This document shows, in pieces, positions 47,801-59,575 of a stretch of DNA of 64,000 nucleotides (positions are counted from its first letter, which is position 1; each line of letters begins with the position of its first letter). Under the pieces are notes generated by a model. It did not search any database and was not told where the DNA came from. It saw nothing but the letters and a program-made list of their open reading frames with translations. The stretch is from Aquatica leii. Lineage: Eukaryota; Arthropoda; Insecta; Coleoptera; Lampyridae. The stretch spans positions 100,242,806-100,306,805 of the forward strand of contig CM069434.1 in assembly GCA_035610365.1 (NCBI GenBank), given 5' to 3'. The translations under genes and the position numbers were made by a program.

Positions 47801-49493
47801 AAAAAGATACGCCACTGCTAACAAAAGATTATAAACTTACCCTATAACAAAAGCTTTTATTGGTTATTGTGTTGACCCAAACAAAGTAGGTACATACCCT
47901 ACTTAGAACGTCAGGTACCCGCCCACAATTAAATTGTTGACATTTAATCTGAACTTTTATACCATATTTTTAATAACATTTATCATCTTCTATATATATA
48001 AAAATGTTATGTTGGTTTGTGTACGCTTCAAAAACTCAAAAAGTTCTGCACCGATTGAGTTGAAATTTTAACATGATATAAAATCCGCATCAAGGATTGT
48101 TTTTATATATTTTTTGCATCAGTCACATATCTGCGACCGCGAGAAAATAATTTTTTTTAACGATCAGCTGTTATCCAGTGACCGCGCCATCTGCCATAAG
48201 CTAGGAAAACACTCGCTGACAACCGAAATAATAATGACGCAGTCACATGAGAAACAATTTCGTTCCCAATTACATTGTTTATTTACAAAAAAATTTGCAT
48301 CTGATTCTGATTATTATACAATCTGAATTAAATATTCACTTAAATGTGTAATAGTGTTGTGATCGAACTGCGCCTTTCACCAAATCGTAAGTAGAGGTTA
48401 TATTTTATATCAAAGATGGACAGTAAAAATATTATTAACTGACAGGCAAAATAAAAGGACTTATTATAATTCAAGTGGATTTCTAACAGAAGTGAGTGGT
48501 TATATCTTTTTTATTACATCTAACACGTGGACGTAATTATAGTATTTAGTAATTATATTATTTATTTTGGATTAACCTCACTTTTAATGTATATAAATAT
48601 AATTACATTAAATGTCAACCATTCAATCACAATGTGCCACTGCGAGGCGTGGCAGGGTACAGCTAGTATTAAATAATTTTTCTGTTCACCGTTGCATACA
48701 GAATTTCATGTAGAATCTAAAAATGTCAGTCAACTGATATGATGCTATTTGAAAATCAGAAGTAGATATCAATTACTCGTAATTGGAGCATCGTATCAAA
48801 ATTTTATAAAGAATAAAAAATGTCCGGAAGTATGTCTTACATACTCCCCCAAAGTTTCAAACCGCTAATCCTCGCGGTTTTCAAGTTATAAGCATGTTTC
48901 CATACTTTTGTATAACCCTGTATATATCCACTCATATCGACTCTCGTTGTCCACTCTCGTTATTTTGAGTTATAAAGATTATGATATAACGGCGGCGTTT
49001 TAATAGCCGATATAAACCTAACGATTGTGATGTATAGGCTTGAGTGCTTTTTTTGTATAAAAAAATGAATTTTGGAGATGTTTTGCGCGTTGCATTATAC
49101 GAGGAACTGGAAAAAGCAATCAGAAAAAGAGTCTTTTCAGTTTTACCGTGTATTTAAGAAAGTAAGGTTAGAAACGTATTCTTTCATACAGGCAAAGGAG
49201 CATTTTACGCAAAAACAGCGACCCCACGGATCTGATTCTGCAATTACTATAATTATTTTTCAGCTCTACTGAGTGAAATTAAGACTTATTATATTTTTAA
49301 AACATAAAACGAATTATAAGGAATATCTTGTTTAATAATAATAAACATTGCATCCGAAAAATACAAAAAATCAAGTGAAATTGTTCACCACCGCAAGTTC
49401 CAGATTTGTTTCATCTGAGCGTTTCATCGTCTCGTTACACAAGCTTTCGAATCAAGCTCCCTATAAGTGTTTTCAACACTAAAAATGTTTCGT
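44820..49493 (-). repeat. Repeat E1, copy 2 (inverted, expanded)
   Basis: Matches copy 1 at 19877-21833 block by block in reverse order. The outer end is at about 49490 with the hairpin AGTGTT ttc AACACT (49466-49480). The stretch 47270-49250, which corresponds to only about 300 bp in copy 1, is enlarged by a Helitron (47986-48666) and other AT-rich DNA. A block at 48790-48925 ends in ataaccctgtata and looks like a Tc1/mariner-type terminus. A minus-strand frame at 45218-44823 parallels the frame of copy 1 only over a short stretch. Confidence 0.6.
47986..48666 (+). mobile_element. Non-autonomous Helitron
   Basis: 681 bp. The 5' end TCTTCTATATATATAAAAATG follows a host A. The 3' end is CTAG (48663-48666) followed by a host T, with a 6-bp stem hairpin TGCCAC tgcgaggc GTGGCA (48635-48654) eight bases upstream. 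This is the standard Helitron layout with A|T insertion and no target duplication. No RepHel coding is present. Confidence 0.85.
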
Positions 49494-49544
49494 TTGGTGT
49501 AAATTGTTTTGTAAGAGCATTCCGTTTCTAAAATTATTTCTATT

Positions 49545-50930
49545 CAGGGTGATCCAAAACCTACCGGCAATGTTTCCAATATGGCTTCCAGAACTTATTT
49601 AGAATTGAAATGTCTACATAAACATATGCCCAAAACCTTAGCGTTAATAAGGTATTGTTTATTTCATAATTTATGTGTCTAAAATTTTAGGCTAACGAAT
49701 TTCTGAAATAATGATCTAGTTGCCATGATCACGTCTTATTTTTTGGTAAAATTTTGACATTGATTTTGACACATTGTAGCCGGTAACTGTCAAATTATTA
49801 CTGTGATACTGATATAATTTGCTTATTATTTTGGTTCCTTATTCCTATCCTAATTAATAAATAATTTACTAGGCCAATGTTGTTTTCAAACGAAGAATAT
49901 GCTAATATTCGTTATGTTTAGGGGTTATGTGGTAGAAATGCTTTAACAGCTCAACAAGAATATCGTAGAACCTACCCCAATAAAAGACTACCTATGCGTT
50001 CATTTTTTTGTTAATTCACATCGTCAGCTGAAGCAACATGGCAGTTCCAATGCAAAACTTGCAGTCGACTAAGGAGTTGTCTGTAGAACCATAATCAATG
50101 ATGCACAAGTTCATGATTTATTACATATCCCTCTTTAAGTGCGCGAAAAGTTGCATTACGTACTGCGACATGTAGAAACTAGGTTTAGAGAACAATAAAA
50201 AGTGCTCACTAACATCCATAGCATGACCAAAGAGTTCAAACTCAAATATGTAATTATTTTGAAAATTTTGTAATTCGTAACAAAACAATTAAAACTTACT
50301 ACCGCATATTTTATATACCGAAGAAGCTTCTTTCAAACGAAATGCTCTCACCAATTATCATAATTATCTAGAATGCTCTTTAGAAAATCCTCATTTCAGA
50401 AGATGCTCGTATTGTCATCATAAATTTAATGATAATGTAATAGCTGATATTCTTAATACTTGTCTAATTGGACCGTTCAAATGATGCGAATTACAAACCT
50501 TTTCTAGAGAACACTTTACCCTGATTACTGGAAAATAAGCTATAAAATAATAGACGTGCAATGTGGTTTTAACAAAATGAGACACCAGCCCATCAAGCTC
50601 TTCTCTTCTCTAGAGCTTGACTTAACGCAATTTTTTCGGGAAGATGGTTTGGAATAGGAGGTCCCATATTATGCTCACCGCGTTCGCCGGATCTAACTCA
50701 ATTAGACTTTTATCTCAAGAGTCGCATGAAACAGATCGTTTATGCAACTGAAATACACACGATAAAACAATTGCACCAAAGAATACAGCAGGCTTCCGAT
50801 ATTATTAGGGATAACCTAGCAATCATATTAAGATTGCAGCGATATTTTTTGCAACGTGCGGTTTTGTGTATTGAACACAATGTAACAGAATTTGTTGGAC
50901 AAAAATAAAAGTAAACAACAGCTCGTTAAC
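49545..50930 (+). pseudogene. Tc1/mariner-related transposase with DUF4817-type N-terminus, degraded
   Basis: Start ATG at 49877 (MLFSNEEYANIRYV), then a TAG for an expected Tyr near 49919, then GLCGRNALTAQQEYRRTYPNKRLPMRS, the helix-turn-helix region common in insect genomes. The middle is scrambled. Near 50640-50720 the segment SPRSPDLTQLDFYL holds the last catalytic Asp, and 50726-50908 gives MKQIVYATEIHTIKQLHQRI and the C-terminal LCIEHN. The left inverted-repeat candidate ggtgatccaaaacctaccgg (49548) has no clear partner on the right. Confidence 0.75.
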
Positions 50931-50944
50931 GGCAACATTTAGGA

Positions 50945-51357
50945 CAGGCATGTCAAACTCATATGATATTGCGGGCCACATGATCTATTTTAATTGAAAA
51001 GTGTTTGATGGCAGAGCCATCTCATAGTATAATTTTACTATGTGTCTAAAGTTAACTGTAAATAGCGATAAACGACGGAGAACACGTTGAATTATTCAAA
51101 GCAGATTTTGAATTTCGCGGGTGTTAAACTAATTCAACGTGTTCTCCGTCGTTTATAGCTATTTACAATGATTTATTTTGTACTAAGTTGGGGGCCGCAT
51201 TACATATATTTTTTAACATCTAACAGCACCAAACTTACTTTTTCTAACGTCCACGTGTATCTAATTTTATCAAAAAAATTTAAAACGTCTCGACGGGCCG
51301 CAACCTGTGAATTGGCGGGCCGCATGCGGCCCACGGGCCGCGTGTTTAACATGCCTG
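50945..51357. mobile_element. hAT MITE related to elements G1 and G2
   Basis: 413 bp with ends CAGGCATGTCAAACTC / GTGTTTAACATGCCTG and GC-rich subterminal GGCGGGCCGC blocks, flanked by a perfect 8-bp duplication atttagga (50937-50944 and 51358-51365). It has no coding capacity. The same right end is seen at 23989 and the same left end at 34707. Confidence 0.93.
51057..51167. mobile_element. Small palindromic MITE nested in the hAT MITE
   Basis: 111 bp with 38-bp inverted arms (51057-51094 and 51130-51167; one mismatch), TGTAAATAGC at both outer ends. The hAT MITE reads through on both sides. Its family and target duplication are unclear. Confidence 0.75.
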
Positions 51358-51365
51358 ATTTAGGA

Positions 51366-52060
51366 CATACGTTTGAATGGATTTTTTGACTTTAAATAAG
51401 TTCATCTTTGTGAGAATGTAGCATTAAGATGATGATGGATAGAACCAGTGGGGAACAGGACCATGATCATGCAAATGCTACATTCTCTCTAAAATATTCC
51501 GTGGAATAATTTCAAGTAATCGAGGCAAATGAATTTGCAAAAACTCCAAAAAAAGTCCCATTACATAATTTCCGATACTACTATACATTTTGCAAAGACA
51601 ACTTAATTTGACTTGCGGTTTGTAAATAATGTGGTTTTTAATCAGAATAATAGTGGAAATTATAGCAAACAAGACAAAGTCAAAAAACCAGCATCTGCAT
51701 TTATCATTTGTTGAGCACAATTGGTTATTTTCAGAACCACTATAAATATATTTATCCGGGGGTTGATTCAAACACGACGATGATTGCCTATCAGTATCCT
51801 AGTATCTGTCGTTATTAATGTCAGTAAAATAAATTCATTTATTGTTATAAATTAATATATACCTACCAAAAAAGTTTTAATATATCTTAAGCAAATAAAT
51901 AATTATAAAAAGTAGCAGGTATCATTTCATTGTAACTAAATTTTAAATAATATTTTAATAAATCCATTATGAATTTAATCAAAACAATTAACACGTTTAA
52001 TTAAGTCTTTTTACTGATAAAGAATAATCGTCGTTCACTTAAAATAATAATACAAAAAAA
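51366..52060. other. AT-rich spacer
   Basis: Nothing recognised; a minus-strand frame at 51478-51771 has no known motif. Confidence 0.5.
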
Positions 52061-52064
52061 AACA

Positions 52065-52145
52065 TGAATCGCATTGGGATTTGAACCTTCGTACGTAGCG
52101 GCGATATTACCGCAGTAGTACGATTGATGTCACTAGATCAAAGTG
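52065..52145 (-). repeat. tRNA-like sequence, possible SINE head
   Basis: The minus strand has a B-box-like GGTTCAAATCC (52087-52077) and an A-box-like TGATCTAGTGACA (52140-52128) about 40 nt upstream, in the order and spacing of a Pol III internal promoter. The cloverleaf stems are poor (the T stem does not pair well), so it is not a functional tRNA. No second copy is visible in the window. Confidence 0.3.
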
Positions 52146-55100
52146 ACTATTAATGAAACGTTCTTTACATCTGTATTTTAAACCAAGGCTTTTTACCACG
52201 CGATACATTTTTGGAAATATTTTTGATATTTGTTGTTAAGTTTTGAAAATTATTACGCAAAACGTCTTCTGATACACATTGTCATATCTTAAAAACACTT
52301 TGGGAACATATAAATCAAAATTTTCAAATTCCCCATAACATAAAAATTGTCATCGTGGCACCATAATTGGGTATTCATTGTTATTGTGGCACCCAAAAAT
52401 ACAAAGAGGCACCCAAGTTTGGGAGCCACAGTACTTTTACATTAAAAATTTTTCTAGAGCTTATAAACACTTTTTAAGCTCGTACGCAAAAAATTGCTTG
52501 GGAGCCATTTTGTCAATTGGTGGTCAGATTTATACAGTTTGGTTCATTCATAATAAGACAGAGGGCGTTGTGCGATATACAGGTGTATATAATTTTGACG
52601 TATTGACTATATGGCACCCCGATAATTGTTGTAGATTGTGGCACCATTTTTAGCGGCAACATTGTTGAACAGTGCGATATCGTAACAAAATAAATGTACT
52701 AAAATATAACTTGCGTAACTCATTTTGATTTAATAAAAACTTGATAATGCTTTTTGATATCAGTTATGTTTTTGTTTAATTATTTAACTATTTGATATTT
52801 ATTAACAAAATAATCAATTAAAATATTTTAGATTTTATTTTATTTTATACTGTGTGTATCAAAATTATTTCTAAATTTAAAAAATATAATTTTACAAAGA
52901 TTAATTAATATTAAACGTTCAATATTTGTTTTAATTAGTTTTTCATAAGCAATAATTTATGCTTATTTTAGCGTAGGAACTTTAACTTGTATATTATTTT
53001 CTATTTTAAGTTTCTTGTATTTGAAAATTGATTTTTGTAAATAAAATATATTAGAACAAAAACTTATTAAACAAAAAATAAACAATTTTTTGTTGTTTAA
53101 AGTATTATAAAGCGTTAAGAAGAGTATTTTTTAAGTAAGTTTAAAGTAGTAAGTAAATGTTTTACTAGTCATTTTGTTAGCTATTTTATGAAATTTTTAC
53201 TGCACTTAAAAACAACCCTAAATCATAGTACTATCATTTCCATATTTTATAGTTTTTATTTTTTTTTTCCAATATTTTTTATTAGTTGTTGATAAACTGA
53301 AATGTACGACGTTTGCTTTCAAAAACTTTAAATTGTGATTCATCCGTTCAAACAACTGTTTTTTTTTTGCTTCTAATTTGTATTTTCTGCAAGATTGATT
53401 CTAATTGAGTTTTTTTCTGTTTCTGCAGCATACATAAACGCGCGTCGTTTATTACTTACTTTCTATAACTTAAACTGTTGTTACGGTAACTGTAGTGCTG
53501 TTGCATATGATTAAATAAATTAAAAAATAAATAAAAGATCGTAATATTTAGTACTATAAAAAATTGTCTTTTGAAATTGTGTCATCTCATTAAATTTATT
53601 TTGAGGTTTAATAATTTTCACTAGTTTATAGTCGAAATTGTTTAGTTTTTTTCTCTGTTCTTTTCATCTTAAACACAGGTGGCTAGCCAAATCCATAACA
53701 ATGTCCCTAGAACTAGACACTAGCTTAAGTACTTCCAGGTTTTAGAATTCCAGTTCTTTCTTGAAACATCCACTTTTTAATCTTGTTTGCTAATTGTTTC
53801 ACTGTTATAATATTTTTTAGTTGCATGGATATCTGATTAAAGATGCCAGGTTCTATAAGTTGTATTGATTTCTGACCCATTTTCTTATTTGGTTTTTGTT
53901 ATACGGTTTTCCTTTGCTTTATCATGATTGTGATTTATCTTTTTTGTTGTTTTTTGTTATTAAATTGGTATATAAGTGTTGTAAACAAAAAATGTTATTT
54001 TTTGAAGATTTTTGAAATTTAACATTTTTTTTTCAATGTAAAAAATAACTTTAAATTTAACAATCAAAATTATATTTTTATTATAAAATGATACTACCAT
54101 ATTCCAATATACCTAACCAAATGTATATTATTTACAGTTATATTTGACTTTTCTTGAGCATTCTATAGATTTTTAATGTAAATGAACAAAGATTTTTTAT
54201 TAAATACTAAAATAGAAAACATCAGAAACAAGTTGTAGAATTTTAGAAATTGACAGCCGCATCCTAAAAAGTAGTTACTTCTTTAAAGTTGCTAGACGTA
54301 AACATTGTCCACAAAGAAAATTTGCTACATTATTGATAAATGTAAATACAAATTTAATATTAAAAAAATGTATTTTTAGTTTTGTATTTTGAATGTTTCT
54401 GCCTTTTACCTTTACTTTTTCCAGTCTTTACCTTGATCCTTTCTGGTAATTTTGTACGTACAAAACATTAGAAAACAAAACGAACACTACATCTAACGTT
54501 TCTTATGACAAAGAATTGATGAACATTTATATTAAACCTACAATTTTAAAATTATAATTATTTTAATAAAGTACTTAGCAAGATACCCACTGATGAGTAT
54601 TAAAATCAATACACCATAATCTGCCTTTCTAAAAAGTATTAACCGAAAATTACACTTTTAAGAAACTCAAAACACAGGATTATTTATTAACAGATCAAAA
54701 ACTTTACTACTAAATTTCGTAATTAATTATATTCATGCTTTTGTATTTTTAATTTTTTTAAGATTTGACGTGAAACTTGACATTAACAGATAAATCCCCT
54801 AGTTCCAGCAAACCCTAACTCACAAACTAGTGCCCTAACTCAAGAATTTAAATATGGAAAATAGGCCGAGCCACCCCTAATTTGAAGCGTCTTTCAAGTT
54901 TCTATGCGACAGTAAAAAGAAACTAAAATTTACGCAATGGAAAAATTTCGTCGACGCAATATTGAAGAATGCCGCTAAATTACGCCATAGATCTTCCAAA
55001 ATGTAAGGAAACGTTTAGAGCAGAATTTGTATTATTGTATGGAAGTTGGTTGCGCACAATTTGAGCATTTGTTGAACTAATAAAAATTTCTTCTGACGTT

Positions 55101-55171
55101 GAATTTTGATGTTTTAAATTTTTCTACACTTTTAAAATTTTTATAAACTTAAAAACAATAATGCACACACG
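52146..55171. other. AT-rich spacer with GGCACC-type repeats
   Basis: 52346-52655 contains several (G)TGGCACC(C/A) motifs. The rest is very AT-rich with poly-T runs and no frame of interest. Related GGGTG(C/T)CA motifs recur at 56450-56640. Confidence 0.5.
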
Positions 55172-56340
55172 TAGAGAATCAAGAGACCATTAAAATCAGG
55201 GTTACTCGACCACCTTACTATAATTTTTGTTTTTGTTGGGGGTTATTGGGGCTAGAAGGTTGACCTGACAAAATCAAATTTGACGCCAAAATGTGTCGTT
55301 CAAAAAGTCAAAAGTGGCGTGTTTTAGGATTTTTTCTAAACAACACCCCCACCTTATGTAATCTAGAGGGTTGTTTTTTATGGGGACAAAAATTAATAAA
55401 ACTACTTTTGGCCTTGCTGTCGTATAGAGAATTAAAAGACCTTTTAAATGACAGGTCGTTTGACGCCCTTCTCTTGAATTAAGGGTTGCTAGATCTAGAG
55501 GGATGGTATGTCAATTTCAAGTTTGATATTTAAAGTTGTCTCCTAAAAATCAAGAATCGACCTGTCTGAGTGTTTTTTAATAACTTAGTCTCCCCACCTT
55601 AGTTAATCTAGAGGGTTGTTTTTAATAGAGACGAAAAAACATTGGAAAAAACTATTTTCAGCTATGCTGTTGCATAGAGAATTAAAAGACGCTTTAAATG
55701 AGGGGTCATTCGACCTCCTTCCCCTATTCAAATTTTTGAGTTAAGGGTTGCTGGAGCTAGGGGGTTGATGTGTCAATGTCAAGTTTGAAATTTAAAGTTG
55801 TCTTTTAAAAATCAAGAATTGATCTGCCCGAGCGTTTTTTTAAGAACCTAGTCTCCACACCTTAGTTAATCTAAAGGGTTGTTTTTAAAGAAGACGAAAA
55901 AGAATTGGATAATCTATTTTTGACCATGCTGTCGCATAGAGAATTTAAAGACGCTTTAAATGAAGAGTCATTCGAGTTCCTTTCCTTATTTAAATTTTTG
56001 AGTTAGGGGTTGTTGGAGCTACGGGGTTGATGTGTCAATGTCAAGCTTAATATCTCAAGTTATTTACTAAAAATCAAGAATTGACCTGTCAAAGCGTTTG
56101 TTAAAAAACTAGACTCCCCCACTTTACTTAATCTAGAGCGTTGTTTTTTATAGGAACACAAAAAAATTCAATAAAACCACTTTCTGCCATGCTGTCCTCA
56201 TAGAGAATTGCAGGTGGTTTTAAATGAAGGTTCGATAAACCCCCTTCCCTTATTTAAATTCTTAAGTTAGGGGTTGCTGGGTTCAGTGGGTTGATGTGTC
56301 AATGTCAAGTTTGACAATTAAAGTTGTGTCCCAAAAGTGT
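55172..56340. repeat. Tandem array, 250-264 bp units
   Basis: The anchor tagagaatt(a/t)aaagac recurs at about 55172 (diverged), 55424, 55674, 55937 and 56201, spacings 252, 250, 263 and 264. Other unit landmarks repeat in order: cctta(g/t)(t)taatctaga, gggttgtttttta, gctgtc, tttaaatga, agggttgctgg, tgtgtcaatgtcaagtttga. About four and a half units, diverged by roughly 10-25 percent by eye. Frames within it are not conserved between units. Confidence 0.85.
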
Positions 56341-56934
56341 CCTAAAGCAGGGATGTTTTTTTTTCAAAAGCTTACTCCATATAAGCAGCATTATAGAAGT
56401 GAAATATCATATACATACAGTTTAATTAAAAACGAAATATTTACTAACTGGCACCTTTACTATTTAATTCATATGACAACAATGTTGGGTGTCATTTAAT
56501 ATTTTAAACATGTATTTATATACAAATGAGTGCCATTTGCATCATACACATCGATATGCCACAATGACATATATTATCAAAGAATTTATACACCCGGGTG
56601 TCTTTTATGCAATAGGTATGGTGGGTGCCACATAATTCAACACTTACGTATATATATATATATATATAAGTTAGTTACTTTTTATAGAATTTTGGTTGCG
56701 TCAGTCATACGACGTAAGCCGCGCTACCCAAAAAGTTTTTTATTTAAGTTTTAGTTGTTACATATTTGGTGGGTTTTGGTGGGATTATTTACGGTTTATA
56801 CCAGTTACTTATTTTGTTTTTATTGTTTTTCCGATACAATATTTCTTTTAAGTGGTATCATTTATTGTCTTATTTTTTTTTCTTTGCAATACTAATATAG
56901 TCAAAGGAGCATTCTTTTTTTGTTTTATTTATGT
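56341..56934. other. AT-rich spacer with (TA)n
   Basis: Contains a short TA microsatellite at about 56648-56670 and GGGTG(C/T)CA-type motifs at 56450-56640. No gene is recognised. Confidence 0.6.
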
Positions 56935-58800
56935 GTAGGTTTGAGAATAGAATTGGGGCTTTGGGTTGGTCTTTCCAAAGCTATGGCGCCCAGAGCTAGT
57001 TTAAAAAAAAAGATAAGTTTTACACCAATTCTCTGATATTACGTGGCTCTTCCTCTCCTGTATTTCAATGAAGTTCGTTCTACATCTAAGATGGGCCAAC
57101 GGTCTTAATTAGGATGAATTTTTTAGTTCCCTTTTTCTAGCCATTAAGTCTCAATGGACTAAGGTGATAGACGGTTTGCCTTATATCTCTCAAGTATACA
57201 TTCACTGTCACTTGTAAGAATCAAACTCTGTGGGCTTTTCCCAATGTACCTTTTCTATTCGATTAAACCCTTTTTTGTTTCTATGACTATTACAGAGGCT
57301 TTATACTGACGCTCAAGGGGCTTCCACTGTTTCTGCATCGTCTACATACTATTGTTGCTAATAGTATTGCAATTATTCTTGATCTCACTAAACGGCACTA
57401 ATGTCATTACGTTGCTACTACCAAAATTCCTGCTGATTTAGCTTGTCGTGGTAATCCTGCTAAAGTTATGAGAAACTTTCTGATCTTCAGATCAACCTGT
57501 TTAAATAATCTTCTTTTGTAGTGGTTTTCTTTTTTTGTTCCGGAAATTTTGATCTGTTTTTTCCATTATTTAAGCTATCCCAACTTTGCTGACTCACTTT
57601 GTATCTTCTGATCTTTTGTTTTCCGTTATTACACTATTTTCATTGTTGCTGAAAATGTAAAAAACGTTTGCATAGATATTTCGTTTTGTTAAAAACTCTT
57701 AAGCTCGCAATCTAACTTTTTTCCTGAACTTTTACCTCTTTCTCATGTGTACAAAAGGCTACGCATGCTTGCGTCTGTATAACTCAACTTCGTTGACTCC
57801 CTTCTTTTCTAGAACAGTTGTCTGCGTTTAGTGATGAAAAGGGTCTTTTTCAAGTAGCCATAAGGTTGGTTTCTATTCGCTTACCGTCGTCTTCTCGTCA
57901 TCTTCAGTAAACTAATATCTCCGCTTTTTTGTGTTTTTACTATCATATCGTATTTCCTTTTTCTAGTCCTCAGACCGTTCAAACTCTATTACAAGCTAAC
58001 TTCTGAATTACGACCGTCTAAGAAGATGCATGACGTGCGGATTGCGTTAATCCGCAAAAGCCATTCACCTTAACCGGCGTAGATTATGCCAAACATTTTA
58101 TTGTTAAAGTTAGTCTTGTGTGTCTTGTACTGCTAAAAACTAACTGTTTGTTTGCACCGTCACTGAAACTGTAGATCTTGAGTTTCATTCGTCTTTATCT
58201 ACAGAAGCTTTCTTTGCTTGTTTTGTAAGCGTCGCGTCGGAGAATACAATTCCATATAATTCCAGACTGTGATCGAAATTTTCTTGGTTCAACTAGAAAG
58301 CTTATTGATCTGTGTGATTTTTTGCGTAAAAACAATAATTTATTTTGCGAACGTGTCTCACTTCGTAGTATTAAACAGGTTTTTAATCCTTCTTAAGCTT
58401 CTCATTTCGAAGGCTTTTGGGAGATTCTTACTTTTAAAGAGTTTTGTACCTTAATTTTTTAAATCAAACAAGTATCAAATAGAGTGCTTTTTAATACCGT
58501 TTGATTTGATCCTGCCTAAACTGCAACATTTGCTTTCTTTTTTTAGACTCCAATCACTTTACTTTCAAACAACGCTTGCAACATCAAAACAGTATTATAC
58601 AATCTTTTTGGAGTCGCTGGCCGCAAAATATTTGCATACCTTAACTCAACGTTAATGTCATGGCTGGTTGGTAGACTGACCAAGTTATATTCAAGACCTG
58701 ACGGCTTCTCTCAAATAGCCATCGTTAAAACAACGGGTGGGTATCTCACTCGTCTTTTTCGCAGTTACCTTTGTTTTCTGGACTCGATTAATTTATTTTT
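56935..58800 (+). pseudogene. BEL/Pao polyprotein remnant 2, strongly decayed
   Basis: Landmarks on the plus strand in order: near 57410 VATTKIPADLACRGNPA (end of RNase H, usual pattern ...NPAD.ASRG), near 58065 LTGVDYAKHFIVKV (integrase, first Asp), near 58170 TVT...LEFHSSLSTEAFFACF (LELVSDLSTEAFL-like), near 58275 NFLGSTRKLIDLCDFLRKNNN, and near 58665 GRLTKLYSRPDGFSQIAIVKT (C-terminal domain, normally GRV..lyPG.DG..Rva.vkT). There are stops and frame changes between all of them. It is a different lineage from BEL 1 and lies in the opposite orientation. Confidence 0.7.
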
Positions 58801-59189
58801 CCATTATTATTTGTTGTCCTAGTTTGATCCAATTCTTTTGTACTTTCTTTTTATTTTTCCTTTAAAATTTAGAAGTGATTATTTTAGCTGGGTATATTAG
58901 CGCGAGTGTTTGGTTTTAGTCGTTTCCGCCGGATGCGTTTCCCGTTCCGTTGTTGGCTGCCCCCTACTTAACTTTAATTTTTACTCTCTTTTTTTGGTTT
59001 TTTAATTTCACTTCAGTTACTTTAATAATTGCATTTCTTAATTGTGAAGAGTGGTACTTAATTAAAACATGTGTTGCTGCATTTGTGTTTGTGAAAAATT
59101 TAATTCTGACAACCTCTTGAAAAGAAGACTAAAAGTAATTCAAGCAATTGAGGTCTAGATTTATGTAAGGGTTAGGTGGTTGTACGCGC

Positions 59190-59575
59190 CCAATCGTAAG
59201 AAACTTTTCAGAAAAGTTGCGTACCGTAAAAGTTACAGCAAATATAATGTTTTGAGGGTGCTTTTGCACATTATAAACGATACTTTAAAAGCTCGAGATT
59301 GTATCGATTTTTTAGAAAAACATTTACTGTTCAGTATCAAAAATCAGTTTCGAGGACCACGGAATTACACTTTCTAGAATGAGTTTGCAATTAAAATTAT
59401 TATATATTTTTATAACTACAATGGTAAAAATTAACAGGTGAATGAATATTTAGATAAAAAAAGCATCAATCACCTAACGTAACGAAGTAATAGCCCGGAT
59501 CTTAATCCAATAGAAAACTGTTGGTTTGTGATTTCCAAAAAAATTTCCTAGAGAAAACCAAAAACGGAAAGGTTT
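59190..59575 (+). pseudogene. Tc1-like transposase C-terminal remnant
   Basis: 59180-59377 contains ARDCIDFLEKHLLFSIKNQ followed by FRGPRNYTF. This resembles the region before the second catalytic Asp of Tc1 transposases. Near 59490-59545, in another frame, PDLNPIENCW is the Tc1 end motif (usually SPDLNPIENLW). N-terminal domains are not seen. Confidence 0.65.

Noticed and set aside
55172-56340. CRISPR-like array
   Set aside because: Units are 250-264 bp, diverged and without a short repeat/spacer pattern; the host is a eukaryote.
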